9,171 nucleotides of DNA from Acidimicrobiia bacterium (lineage in GTDB: Bacteria; Actinomycetota; Acidimicrobiia; Spongiisociales; ZC4RG35), in assembly GCA_025929005.1 (NCBI GenBank), contig JAICND010000033.1, positions 1 through 9,171 on the forward strand, written 5' to 3'. This document shows positions 1 through 4,258 of the stretch, in pieces. Both the position numbers and the translations under genes were made by a program. The notes beneath the pieces were generated by a model. That model was not told the DNA's origin. It saw nothing but the letters and a program-made list of their open reading frames with translations, and did no database searches. Each line of letters opens with the position of its first letter. The first letter of the stretch is position 1.

Positions 1-224
1 AAACGACGCTCGATGTTCTCGGCGCTTTCCCCTGTCTTCTCTTTGATCGTGCCGACAAGGCGGTCCCAGCTCCCCCTCGCCTGCTCCAACTCTTGATCGG
101 TCAGCTTGCCCCAGGTGTTGCGGATTGAACCTCTCACTTGCTGCCACCGACCCTCGTCCTGCATTCGTTCCTGCCAGTCGTAGCTGAAATCTCTGGCATC
201 GTCCAAGTCTCTGGCGCCCTCCAT
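1..224 (-). CDS. CsbD-like stress-response protein (3' end beyond the window)
   Basis: This is the first 74 codons of a minus-strand gene that leaves the window at base 1. Translation from ATG 224 gives a small, charged, Trp-rich protein. It carries the CsbD-family pattern: WQQVRGSIRNTWGKLTDQEL around residues 27-46, then a second similar half with W-D-R-L-V-G-x-I-K-E-K around residues 54-64. CsbD of Bacillus subtilis is a SigB-controlled general stress protein of unknown biochemical role, probably cytoplasmic. Most family members have about 60-70 residues; this one has an N-terminal extension of about 25 residues. The start is well supported by the ribosome binding site AAAGGAGG six bases upstream (bases 231-238). 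A SigB/SigF-type promoter lies at 265-291. The family assignment is from recognised sequence pattern, not a search. Confidence 0.88.
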   Translation of the reverse strand, partial: MEGARDLDDARDFSYDWQERMQDEGRWQQVRGSIRNTWGKLTDQELEQARGSWDRLVGTIKEKTGESAENIERR

Positions 225-264
225 GGGGAGCCTCCTTTCGCGTAGCGGTCAATGCAGGTGCGGC

Positions 265-291
265 CTACCCCTGACCCCATCGCTCCAAACC
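265..291 (-). promoter_or_regulatory. SigB/SigF-type promoter of the csbD-like gene
   Basis: Read on the minus strand, GGTTT (291-287) and GGGTAG (270-265) are separated by 16 bases. This matches the GTTT / GGGTA pattern of SigB/SigF-group promoters. It predicts a start of transcription near 257, about 33 bases before the ATG at 224. The site lies back to back with an equivalent promoter on the plus strand; the two -35 elements are 10 bases apart. The assignment to this sigma group is inference from motif and spacing. Confidence 0.65.
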
Positions 292-301
292 CTGGCCGTG
301 G

Positions 302-328
302 GGTTTTGATTGAGTGAACCAGGGGTAC
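302..328 (+). promoter_or_regulatory. SigB/SigF-type promoter of the YtxH-like gene
   Basis: GGTTT at 302-306 and GGGTAC at 323-328 are separated by 16 bases, the same geometry as the divergent site at 265-291. The predicted transcript would start near 335, just ahead of the ribosome binding site at 343-348 and the ATG at 357. The two -10 elements create an apparent inverted repeat (TACCCCTG 266-273, CAGGGGTA 320-327), which I read as mirrored promoters rather than an operator. Confidence 0.68.
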
Positions 329-356
329 ACCAACGAAGACTTAGGAGGACTTTGTC

Positions 357-641
357 ATGGGTAAGAAGCTTCGCATGTTGTCGGGTGCGGTCTTGGGCGC
401 CACCCTCCAGTACCTATACGACCCCACGAGTGGAGGGTCAAGGCGGGCTCGGTTGAGGGACCAGGCTATGGCCCGGGTGAGGGACGTCACCCGGACGATG
501 GCCCGAAAGCTTCGGTATCAACGTGGCCGACTGCGCGGTGTCGCTCATGAGATGTCGACCGGCTGGAAGTCCGACGATCACGACGACGGAGTCGCTGAGT
601 TACACGAGCTTCACAACGCGGGTACCAGCCGCTACCAGTGA
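357..641 (+). CDS. Small basic YtxH-like protein with glycine-rich N-terminal membrane segment
   Basis: This is a 94-residue, strongly basic protein. Residues 8-21 form a short glycine/alanine-rich hydrophobic stretch followed by the pattern Q-Y-L-Y-D-P-x-S-G-G-S-R-R-A-R-L-R-D-Q (residues 18-36). I know this L-x-D-P-x-x-G-x-x-R-R-x-x-x-R-D signature from small stress-associated proteins annotated as YtxH-like or as the N-terminus of BON-domain proteins. The middle is an Arg-rich, probably helical segment (residues 37-62). The last 25 residues are acidic and show no BON domain, so the protein is either a naturally short form or a shortened BON protein. The start is firm: AGGAGG at 343-348 is eight bases upstream. 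Its promoter and its position opposite the csbD-like gene point to a general stress role, perhaps at the membrane; the biochemical function is unknown. Confidence 0.8.
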   Translation: MGKKLRMLSGAVLGATLQYLYDPTSGGSRRARLRDQAMARVRDVTRTMARKLRYQRGRLRGVAHEMSTGWKSDDHDDGVAELHELHNAGTSRYQ

Positions 642-648
642 TTCGATA

Positions 649-674
649 GTTTTGCGTGGGCCCGATGCGGGTAG
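649..674 (+). promoter_or_regulatory. SigB/SigF-type promoter before the 45-residue membrane protein
   Basis: GTTT at 649-652 and GGGTAG at 669-674 are separated by 16 bases. The -35 element begins only eight bases after the end of the YtxH-like gene. Transcription would begin around 681-684, directly at the ATG at 685, so this may be a leaderless or nearly leaderless gene. The match to the other sites in the cluster is exact in the core bases and spacing. Confidence 0.55.
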
Positions 675-684
675 ACAGCGCCGC

Positions 685-822
685 ATGGTGCCGCTTACCG
701 AACAGCCTCTTCACATCATTATCGGGAAGGGCGCCCTCGTCCTCATCGGGTTCGTAGTGACGATGATCGCCGCCATCCTCGTCCTTGGCCTTCTTGCCAG
801 CCACGATGGCGTTTCGCCATGA
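685..822 (+). CDS. 45-residue single-helix membrane protein, unknown function
   Basis: Starting at ATG 685 this short frame encodes a protein with a polar first 12 residues and one long hydrophobic helix (about residues 16-37, rich in Ile, Val, Leu, Ala). A short tail, A-S-H-D-G-V-S-P, follows. It looks like a one-pass inner-membrane protein. I see no ribosome binding site, but a SigB/SigF-like promoter ends at 674, which would place the transcript start within a few bases of this ATG; leaderless translation is common in Actinobacteria. The same frame stays open upstream to 523, but that part overlaps the YtxH-like gene and looks non-coding. I do not recognise a family. Confidence rests on the hydrophobic segment plus the promoter, so it remains moderate. 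Confidence 0.5.
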   Translation: MVPLTEQPLHIIIGKGALVLIGFVVTMIAAILVLGLLASHDGVSP

Positions 823-837
823 GGTTCGTCGGGGTAG
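811..837 (+). promoter_or_regulatory. SigB/SigF-type promoter of the WhiB-family gene
   Basis: GTTT at 811-814 and GGGTAG at 832-837 are separated by 17 bases. The -35 element overlaps the last codons of the 45-residue protein gene. The predicted transcript start near 844 would give a leader of about 26 bases before the TTG at 870. The spacing is one base longer than in the other four sites. Confidence 0.5.
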
Positions 838-869
838 GCAGTCAATTCACAGAGCAAGGGATTTAGGTT

Positions 870-1241
870 TTGATCGCTTCATCCATTACCCGTCCTCCAC
901 TCGGGGCCCTGGAGGCTGTCGAATGGGTGGACGAAAACGAATGGCGTGACCGCGCCGAATGCCGCGGACTCGACAACGCAATGTTTTTTCCTCTGTCGGA
1001 CGATCCCTCGGCTACGAGGCCAGCCAAGAAGGTGTGCGCGACTTGCCCGGTCCAGGACGATTGTCTGTCGTTTGCTCTAGAGACTGGACAGCCGGCTGGG
1101 ATCTGGGGCGGTCTCGCCCCCAGCGAGCGTCGCCGCCTCCTCCTTCGCCTGTACAAGCAAGGTTGGAGCCGCAGCCAGCTTCCGAGCGCTGCGCAGTTGG
1201 GGAGGATGCAGCAACAGACTTGGGAGCCCGAAGCCTCCTGA
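870..1241 (+). CDS. WhiB-family iron-sulfur transcriptional regulator
   Basis: This 123-residue protein has the full WhiB signature: four cysteines at 31, 56, 59 and 65 (C-x24-C-x2-C-x5-C), expected to bind a 4Fe-4S cluster. F-F-P is at 39-41, and G-I-W-G-G at 77-81 is followed by a basic E-R-R-R-L-L-L-R stretch. In known WhiB proteins the G-[VI]-W-G-G turn and basic tail contact DNA or the principal sigma factor, and the cluster senses nitric oxide or oxygen. The layout is closest to compact WhiB1-like members, but I cannot assign a subclass. The start is uncertain. TTG 870 has a weak AAGGG nine bases upstream and suits the promoter at 811-837. GTG 927 has GGAGG at 911-915 and would leave 11 residues before the first cysteine, as in WhiB1-type proteins. 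All key residues are intact with either start. Confidence 0.93.
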   Translation: MIASSITRPPLGALEAVEWVDENEWRDRAECRGLDNAMFFPLSDDPSATRPAKKVCATCPVQDDCLSFALETGQPAGIWGGLAPSERRRLLLRLYKQGWSRSQLPSAAQLGRMQQQTWEPEAS

Positions 1242-1254
1242 CTCTTTCCGGCTC

Positions 1255-1280
1255 GTTTGATCTATCGACCGACGGGGTAT
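1255..1280 (+). promoter_or_regulatory. SigB/SigF-type promoter of the four-helix membrane protein operon
   Basis: GTTT at 1255-1258 and GGGTAT at 1275-1280 are separated by 16 bases. This is the best match in the window to the textbook SigB/SigF-type sequence. It lies in the 69-base gap after the WhiB gene. Transcription would start near 1287, about 24 bases ahead of the GTG at 1311, leaving room for the strong ribosome binding site at 1299-1305. Confidence 0.68.
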
Positions 1281-1310
1281 GTCAAACCCTGCCATCAGAA
1301 GGAGGCATTG

Positions 1311-1871
1311 GTGAGCGACGTTGCTCATTATTCACAGGCTCAAGTATCCGCCTCGACCGCACGCCATGGGGCAGACGCAGGCGCTTCGCTTTCGGGCATG
1401 TTCGCCGCCATCGGCGCCCTTGCCTTCCTTGGCGCCTTAATCGCTGCTGGGGCGGACACTCTCGATTATCAGCTCAATCTGATAGACGCAGAAGGCCAGG
1501 TGTCGGAAGCGACTCTGGTCGGCTCCGCGGTAGCCCTCGGCGTCGTCTTTCTGGCCTTCCTATTCGGAGGATGGGTTGCAGGAAGGATGGCGCAATTCGA
1601 TGGCGGGATCAACGGTCTCGGTGCCGGACTTTGGCTCCTGGTCTTGGCAGCCATCTTCGCGTTACTTGGTGCGCTCGTTGGACCTGAATTCAACGCTTTT
1701 GGTCCGGCCGGGCTCCCGGATTGGTTCTCGTCTCTCAGATCCGATGTCCGCACTCCCGTGGCGCTGGCACTTCTCGCCGCCTTCATAGTGGTTGTTTTGG
1801 CCGGCGGCTACCTGGGAGGTCGGGCTGGTGAGGCGTTCAATCGTCGCAGCGTGGGCCGACGGTCAGCGTAA
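1311..1871 (+). CDS. Four-helix membrane protein with repeated glycine motif, unknown function
   Basis: From GTG 1311 this is a 186-residue membrane protein. The start is chosen because AAGGAGG (1299-1305) sits five bases upstream; a longer frame from TTG 1257 would begin inside the promoter. After a polar N-terminus of about 26 residues come four hydrophobic segments near 27-49, 68-92, 99-124 and 148-168, and then a short basic tail. A glycine motif occurs twice, at the ends of helices 2 and 4: G-G-W-V-A-G-R (86-92) and G-G-Y-L-G-G-R (165-171). This suggests an internal duplication of two-helix units or a helix-packing element. Similar small multi-pass proteins of unknown function are common in Actinobacteria. 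It is the first gene of a two-gene unit with the microprotein at 1893 and is probably stress-induced. Confidence 0.85.
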   Translation: MSDVAHYSQAQVSASTARHGADAGASLSGMFAAIGALAFLGALIAAGADTLDYQLNLIDAEGQVSEATLVGSAVALGVVFLAFLFGGWVAGRMAQFDGGINGLGAGLWLLVLAAIFALLGALVGPEFNAFGPAGLPDWFSSLRSDVRTPVALALLAAFIVVVLAGGYLGGRAGEAFNRRSVGRRSA

Positions 1872-1892
1872 TTCCAAGGAAAGGAGAACCGG

Positions 1893-1952
1893 ATGTACAT
1901 CGGACTAGGAACACTTCTACTGATAATCATCATCATCCTTCTCATAACTTGA
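1893..1952 (+). CDS. 19-residue hydrophobic membrane microprotein
   Basis: ATG 1893 opens a 19-codon frame encoding almost only a membrane helix: M-Y-I-G-L-G-T, then Leu and Ile, including five consecutive isoleucines (one ATA and four ATC codons), ending L-L-I-T. The strong ribosome binding site AAAGGAGA (1880-1887) is correctly spaced, and the gene starts 21 bases after the stop of the four-helix protein. A strong terminator hairpin follows 10 bases after its stop. The ribosome binding site, terminator and operon position argue that it is translated. Similar very short hydrophobic proteins are known from environmental bacteria. It may sit in the membrane as a regulator or partner of the preceding protein; no function can be assigned. 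Confidence 0.65.
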   Translation: MYIGLGTLLLIIIIILLIT

Positions 1953-1961
1953 GGACGCGAT

Positions 1962-2000
1962 GGCGCCTGGTTCGGCCACCGGACCGGGCGCCGTGCTTTT
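1962..2000 (+). terminator. Strong hairpin terminator, probably bidirectional
   Basis: Bases 1962-1975 pair with 1979-1992 in a 14-bp stem with two G-T wobbles and a three-base loop. It is followed by GTGC and TTTT (1997-2000) on the plus strand. It ends the 1311-1952 operon. The last bases lie four nucleotides from the end of the convergent phosphofructokinase gene, so the same hairpin probably also stops minus-strand transcripts. Confidence 0.75.
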
Positions 2001-2003
2001 GAA

Positions 2004-3053
2004 TCAGGCGAAAAACCAACCCGCTTGGCTGTAGAGGTCCAAAGGGACTCTGCGGACATCACGACAGGCCGCGTCTAGATCGACTTCCACGACCCGGTCA
2101 CCATTGAGCGCGACCATGAGGCCGTCGGATCCCGACATAGCAACCTCAGCTGCTCTTACTCCAAACCGGGTCGCCAAGACTCGATCAAACGCGGTCGGCG
2201 TACCACCCCGTTGGAGATAACCCAGAGTCGTGACCCTGCTCTCAAAGTCCGTTAGTCGCTCGAGCTCGCGTGCGATGAGGGACCCAACTCCACCCAACCG
2301 CGAGAACCCAAAGGCATCAACTGAGATGGGGAGCTCGTATCCGGGGGGCGGCTCAACTCCCTCAGCCACTACGACTATCGAGTAGTCATGGCCCGTTCGA
2401 TGTCTCTGGGTTAACCGATCACCCAGATCCTTGAGGTCATACGGCGACTCCGGGATCAGAATCGATTCAGCACCACCGGCCATCCCCGCATACGTCGCGA
2501 TCCATCCTGTCGTCCTCCCCATGACTTCGATCACCATTATTCGATTGTGTGACTCAGCGGTGCTCGTGAGCCGATCGATGGCATCGGTGACGATCTGAAC
2601 CGACGTGTGGAAGCCGAGGGAGACGTCGGTCCCGCCGATGTCATTGTCGATCGACTTAGGGATTCCAACCACCGGCAGTCCTTCGCTGGATAGTCGAGCT
2701 GCTGTCCGCAGCGAGCCGTCGCCGCCGATGACCAAGAGGCAATCGATTCGGGCGGCAGCCATGGTTTCCCGCACAGACTCGGCACCTTTCCCGTGGACAT
2801 AAGGATCCATTCTCGAGGTGCCGAGAATCGTTCCTCCTCTGGCCACAATCCCTCTGACATCGTCCCGCTCGAGGGGGATGGTCTCGCCGTTGATCAGTCC
2901 TTCCCATCCGCTCCGGATGCCGATAACGGCAGAGCCAGAGGCGGTGACACGTGCGACTACCGCCCGAATCGCTGCATTGAGACCAGGGCAGTCACCTCCC
3001 GCGGTCAGCAATCCGATTCGCAGGGGCCGGTGCGGAGACGCAGGATTAGTCAT
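2004..3053 (-). CDS. pfkA: 6-phosphofructokinase (group III-like, probably ATP-dependent)
   Basis: This 349-residue enzyme phosphorylates fructose 6-phosphate to fructose 1,6-bisphosphate in glycolysis. The PFK-A family motifs are all present in order: T-A-G-G-D-C-P-G-L-N-A-A-I-R (17-30), G-T-S-R (78-81), G-G-D-G-S (110-114), P-K-S-I-D-N-D (132-138, catalytic Asp136), M-G-R (178-180), E-G (231-232) and G-Y-L-Q-R-G-G-T-P (278-286). At the two positions that separate phosphoryl donors, it has Gly113 (E. coli Gly104, ATP type) and Lys133 (E. coli Gly124, where lysine is typical of pyrophosphate enzymes). This mix is known from group III actinobacterial enzymes, which are usually ATP-dependent. 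Ser134 replaces the usual threonine. I see no clear ribosome binding site before ATG 3053, so the start is moderately sure. The gene lies downstream of hsp20, behind a hairpin. Confidence 0.95.
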   Translation of the reverse strand: MTNPASPHRPLRIGLLTAGGDCPGLNAAIRAVVARVTASGSAVIGIRSGWEGLINGETIPLERDDVRGIVARGGTILGTSRMDPYVHGKGAESVRETMAAARIDCLLVIGGDGSLRTAARLSSEGLPVVGIPKSIDNDIGGTDVSLGFHTSVQIVTDAIDRLTSTAESHNRIMVIEVMGRTTGWIATYAGMAGGAESILIPESPYDLKDLGDRLTQRHRTGHDYSIVVVAEGVEPPPGYELPISVDAFGFSRLGGVGSLIARELERLTDFESRVTTLGYLQRGGTPTAFDRVLATRFGVRAAEVAMSGSDGLMVALNGDRVVEVDLDAACRDVRRVPLDLYSQAGWFFA

Positions 3054-3093
3054 GAACGTTGGTCGCCACGCTATCCGAATTCACCCGGGGCGA

Positions 3094-3128
3094 AAGGGTG
3101 GTCCGGCCCAACGGACCGGACCACCCTT
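3094..3128 (-). terminator. Hairpin between hsp20 and pfkA
   Basis: A perfect 13-bp stem (AAGGGTGGTCCGG at 3094-3106 with its complement at 3116-3128) has a nine-base loop. On the minus strand it is followed by only a short T-run (the stem ends CCCTTT). It begins eight bases after the hsp20 stop codon. It probably ends or attenuates the hsp20 transcript. Because pfkA starts only 40 bases further on, partial read-through would leave the two genes coupled at different levels. Confidence 0.6.
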
Positions 3129-3135
3129 GATTCGC

Positions 3136-3573
3136 CTATCCGACGCTGATCGGAATCTTGCGAACCATCTTGTCGGCCTCGAGGGGCATCGGGACCCGGA
3201 CGGTCAAAATGCCTTTGTCATAGGTCGCTTTGATGGCCTCCGAATCCACCCCGTCGGGCAGAGGAATGCGCCGTTCGAAGCTTCCGAAATGCCGCTCGCG
3301 CACGTAGCGGTCCTTTTCCGTGACCTCTTCGGTGGCCATCTTTGTGCCCTTGATCAGCAGAACATCGCCCTCGATCGTGATTTCAACATCCTTATCAGGG
3401 TCGATGCCGGGGAGTTCAGCGGTCACCTTGAGAGTGCCGTTCTCCCTGACCACATCCGTGGTGGGGCGGAACTCAAAAGGCGTCACGTCGCCAAACGCTC
3501 TCTGGAATGGCTCGAAGATTGAGCGCATCTCCTTCTCCATGTTGAAGAAGGGAGTCCATATTTTCAGCTCCAT
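3136..3573 (-). CDS. Small heat shock protein, Hsp20/alpha-crystallin family
   Basis: This 145-residue ATP-independent chaperone binds unfolding proteins in the cytoplasm. The alpha-crystallin domain runs from about residue 36 (F-R-P-T-T-D) to 130. It includes the A-E-L-P-G-I-D segment (52-58), the G-x-L-x-V-x-V-P box G-I-L-T-V-R-V-P (121-128) and the C-terminal I-x-I anchor I-P-I (140-142) that links dimers into oligomers. The N-terminal arm is rich in Phe and Met, as usual. The start at ATG 3573 is supported by AAAGGGGG (3582-3589 region) about eight bases upstream; a longer open frame to 3750 overlaps DUF1918 and is rejected. It lies 80 bases after the DUF1918 gene on the same strand. I find no HspR (HAIR) or CIRCE operator, nor the SigB/SigF-like motif, in front of it. 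Confidence 0.95.
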   Translation of the reverse strand: MELKIWTPFFNMEKEMRSIFEPFQRAFGDVTPFEFRPTTDVVRENGTLKVTAELPGIDPDKDVEITIEGDVLLIKGTKMATEEVTEKDRYVRERHFGSFERRIPLPDGVDSEAIKATYDKGILTVRVPMPLEADKMVRKIPISVG

Positions 3574-3632
3574 ATTTTTCACCCCCTTTCCCGGACAAGA
3601 ATCCGCATGCCGGCTGGGTCCGCCCGCCGGTG

Positions 3633-3652
3633 GGCAGGGATGAGGCCCTGCC
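3633..3652 (-). terminator. Short GC-rich hairpin after the DUF1918 gene
   Basis: GGCAGGG (3633-3639) and CCCTGCC (3646-3652) form a 7-bp stem with a six-base loop immediately after the DUF1918 stop codon on the minus strand. It has no T-run. It could weaken read-through into hsp20 or act as structure in the hsp20 leader; neither can be decided from sequence. Confidence 0.35.
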
Positions 3653-3653
3653 A

Positions 3654-3869
3654 TCAAGCTGTGTTGACCCGGGCTCGCTTTGCCTTCTTGTGCTCGATAT
3701 AGGCATCGCTGCCAGGAAAAATCAGGCCCTCGTGTCCATCGTCGGACCAACGGACCAGATACGGCGGATGGCCATCGTCGCCTTCCACCTCGAGGATTTC
3801 GCCGTCTCGGTCAGCGTCGCCGATGTGATGGCCTCTTATGACTATCCGATCACCCTTTTGCGCATGCAT
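3654..3869 (-). CDS. DUF1918 domain protein
   Basis: This 71-residue protein is almost entirely one DUF1918 domain. It starts M-H-A-Q-K-G-D-R-I-V-I, continues through R-D-G-E-I-L-E-V (21-28) and P-P-Y-L-V-R-W-S-D-D-G-H-E-G (35-48), and ends with F-P-G-S-D-A (51-56) and a basic tail. The family is actinobacterial and is predicted to have an SH3-like beta-barrel fold; its function is unknown. The start at ATG 3869 is firm because AAGGAGG lies four bases upstream (3875-3881). The open frame continues upstream to 4028, but that part lacks family similarity. It is the first gene of the minus-strand run before hsp20 and pfkA and is divergent from the microprotein at 4015. The neighbourhood suggests, but does not prove, a stress role. 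Confidence 0.9.
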   Translation of the reverse strand: MHAQKGDRIVIRGHHIGDADRDGEILEVEGDDGHPPYLVRWSDDGHEGLIFPGSDAYIEHKKAKRARVNTA

Positions 3870-4014
3870 GCCGACCTCCTTCGAGACCAGCATGAGACGG
3901 TCGGGGACCATTGCCAGGGTCCTAAGTCCCGTCGTCAAGCGCGCCTTTGCGACTTTCGGCCCTGGCCTTGAAAGGTGATCGGGTCGACCATTGGGGATCA
4001 GGAAGGAGGTCCCC
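3870..4014. promoter_or_regulatory. Divergent intergenic region between DUF1918 and the 34-residue protein
   Basis: These 145 bases must hold the promoters for both directions. I see ribosome binding sites at each end (3875-3881 on minus, 4003-4010 on plus). There is also an inverted repeat of GCCAGGG (3913-3919) and CCCTGGC (3960-3966), with 40 bases between the arms, that could be an operator or chance. No SigB/SigF-like match and no convincing -10/-35 pair was found. No open frame here looks coding. Confidence 0.35.
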
Positions 4015-4119
4015 ATGGAGGAGACCAAGTCAAAGGCCCGTCCGTTTTGGATGATGTTGGCGGTGGCGGCCTTCGCCAGCCTCTTTGTGTTCTGGTTCGT
4101 TCGCGGACGTCAGGACTGA
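4015..4119 (+). CDS. 34-residue single-helix membrane microprotein
   Basis: ATG 4015 follows a near-ideal ribosome binding site, AAGGAGGT (4003-4010), by four bases. It opens a 34-codon frame with a polar, basic N-terminus (M-E-E-T-K-S-K-A-R-P), one hydrophobic helix from F11 to V29, and a short basic end, R-G-R-Q-D. This is the composition expected of a real one-pass membrane protein, probably N-in by charge. A strong hairpin follows 12 bases after the stop. I do not recognise a family. Being divergent from the DUF1918/hsp20 run suggests shared control with those genes. Confidence 0.65.
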   Translation: MEETKSKARPFWMMLAVAAFASLFVFWFVRGRQD

Positions 4120-4131
4120 AAGAAAGACTCC

Positions 4132-4163
4132 CCCGTTGCCGCGGTCTAAGCCGCGGCAACGGG
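4132..4163 (+). terminator. Perfect 13-bp hairpin after the 34-residue protein
   Basis: CCCGTTGCCGCGG (4132-4144) pairs fully with 4151-4163 around the loop TCTAAG. The stem is very GC-rich. There is no T-run on the plus strand; on the minus strand the stem is followed by GAGTCTTTCTTTC. The position after the 4015-4119 gene suggests a terminator of the T-less kind, but no minus-strand gene ends here to explain the T-rich side. Confidence 0.55.
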
Positions 4164-4258
4164 CGTGCACGGGACTTACGCCCCTGTCCGAGCTCGAACG
4201 CGTAGCCCATCATTTTCGGACGTGAAGGTTTGGCTGATTCTCGATCCTTCTCCCTCCA

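Noticed and set aside
266..327. Inverted repeat TACCCCTG/CAGGGGTA as an operator
   Set aside because: The arms coincide exactly with the two divergent -10 elements, so mirrored promoters explain the symmetry.
599..625. Additional SigB/SigF-like site (GTTA-N17-GGGTAC)
   Set aside because: The -35 element has a mismatch and the site lies inside the YtxH-like coding region, next to a perfect match at 649-674.
959..1687. 242-codon open frame on the plus strand across the whiB gene and the four-helix protein gene
   Set aside because: It is Arg/Pro/Ser-rich, overlaps two well-supported genes in another frame, and has no family pattern or ribosome binding site.
1921..1939. ATC repeat as a microsatellite
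   Set aside because: It is the isoleucine run of the 19-residue microprotein, only four ATC units long.
2818..3522. 234-codon plus-strand frame antisense to pfkA and hsp20
   Set aside because: It is a shadow of two strong minus-strand genes in GC-rich DNA; no start signal and no recognisable domain.
3574..3750. N-terminal extension of Hsp20 to base 3750
   Set aside because: It overlaps the DUF1918 gene, has no family similarity, and the ATG at 3573 has a strong ribosome binding site.
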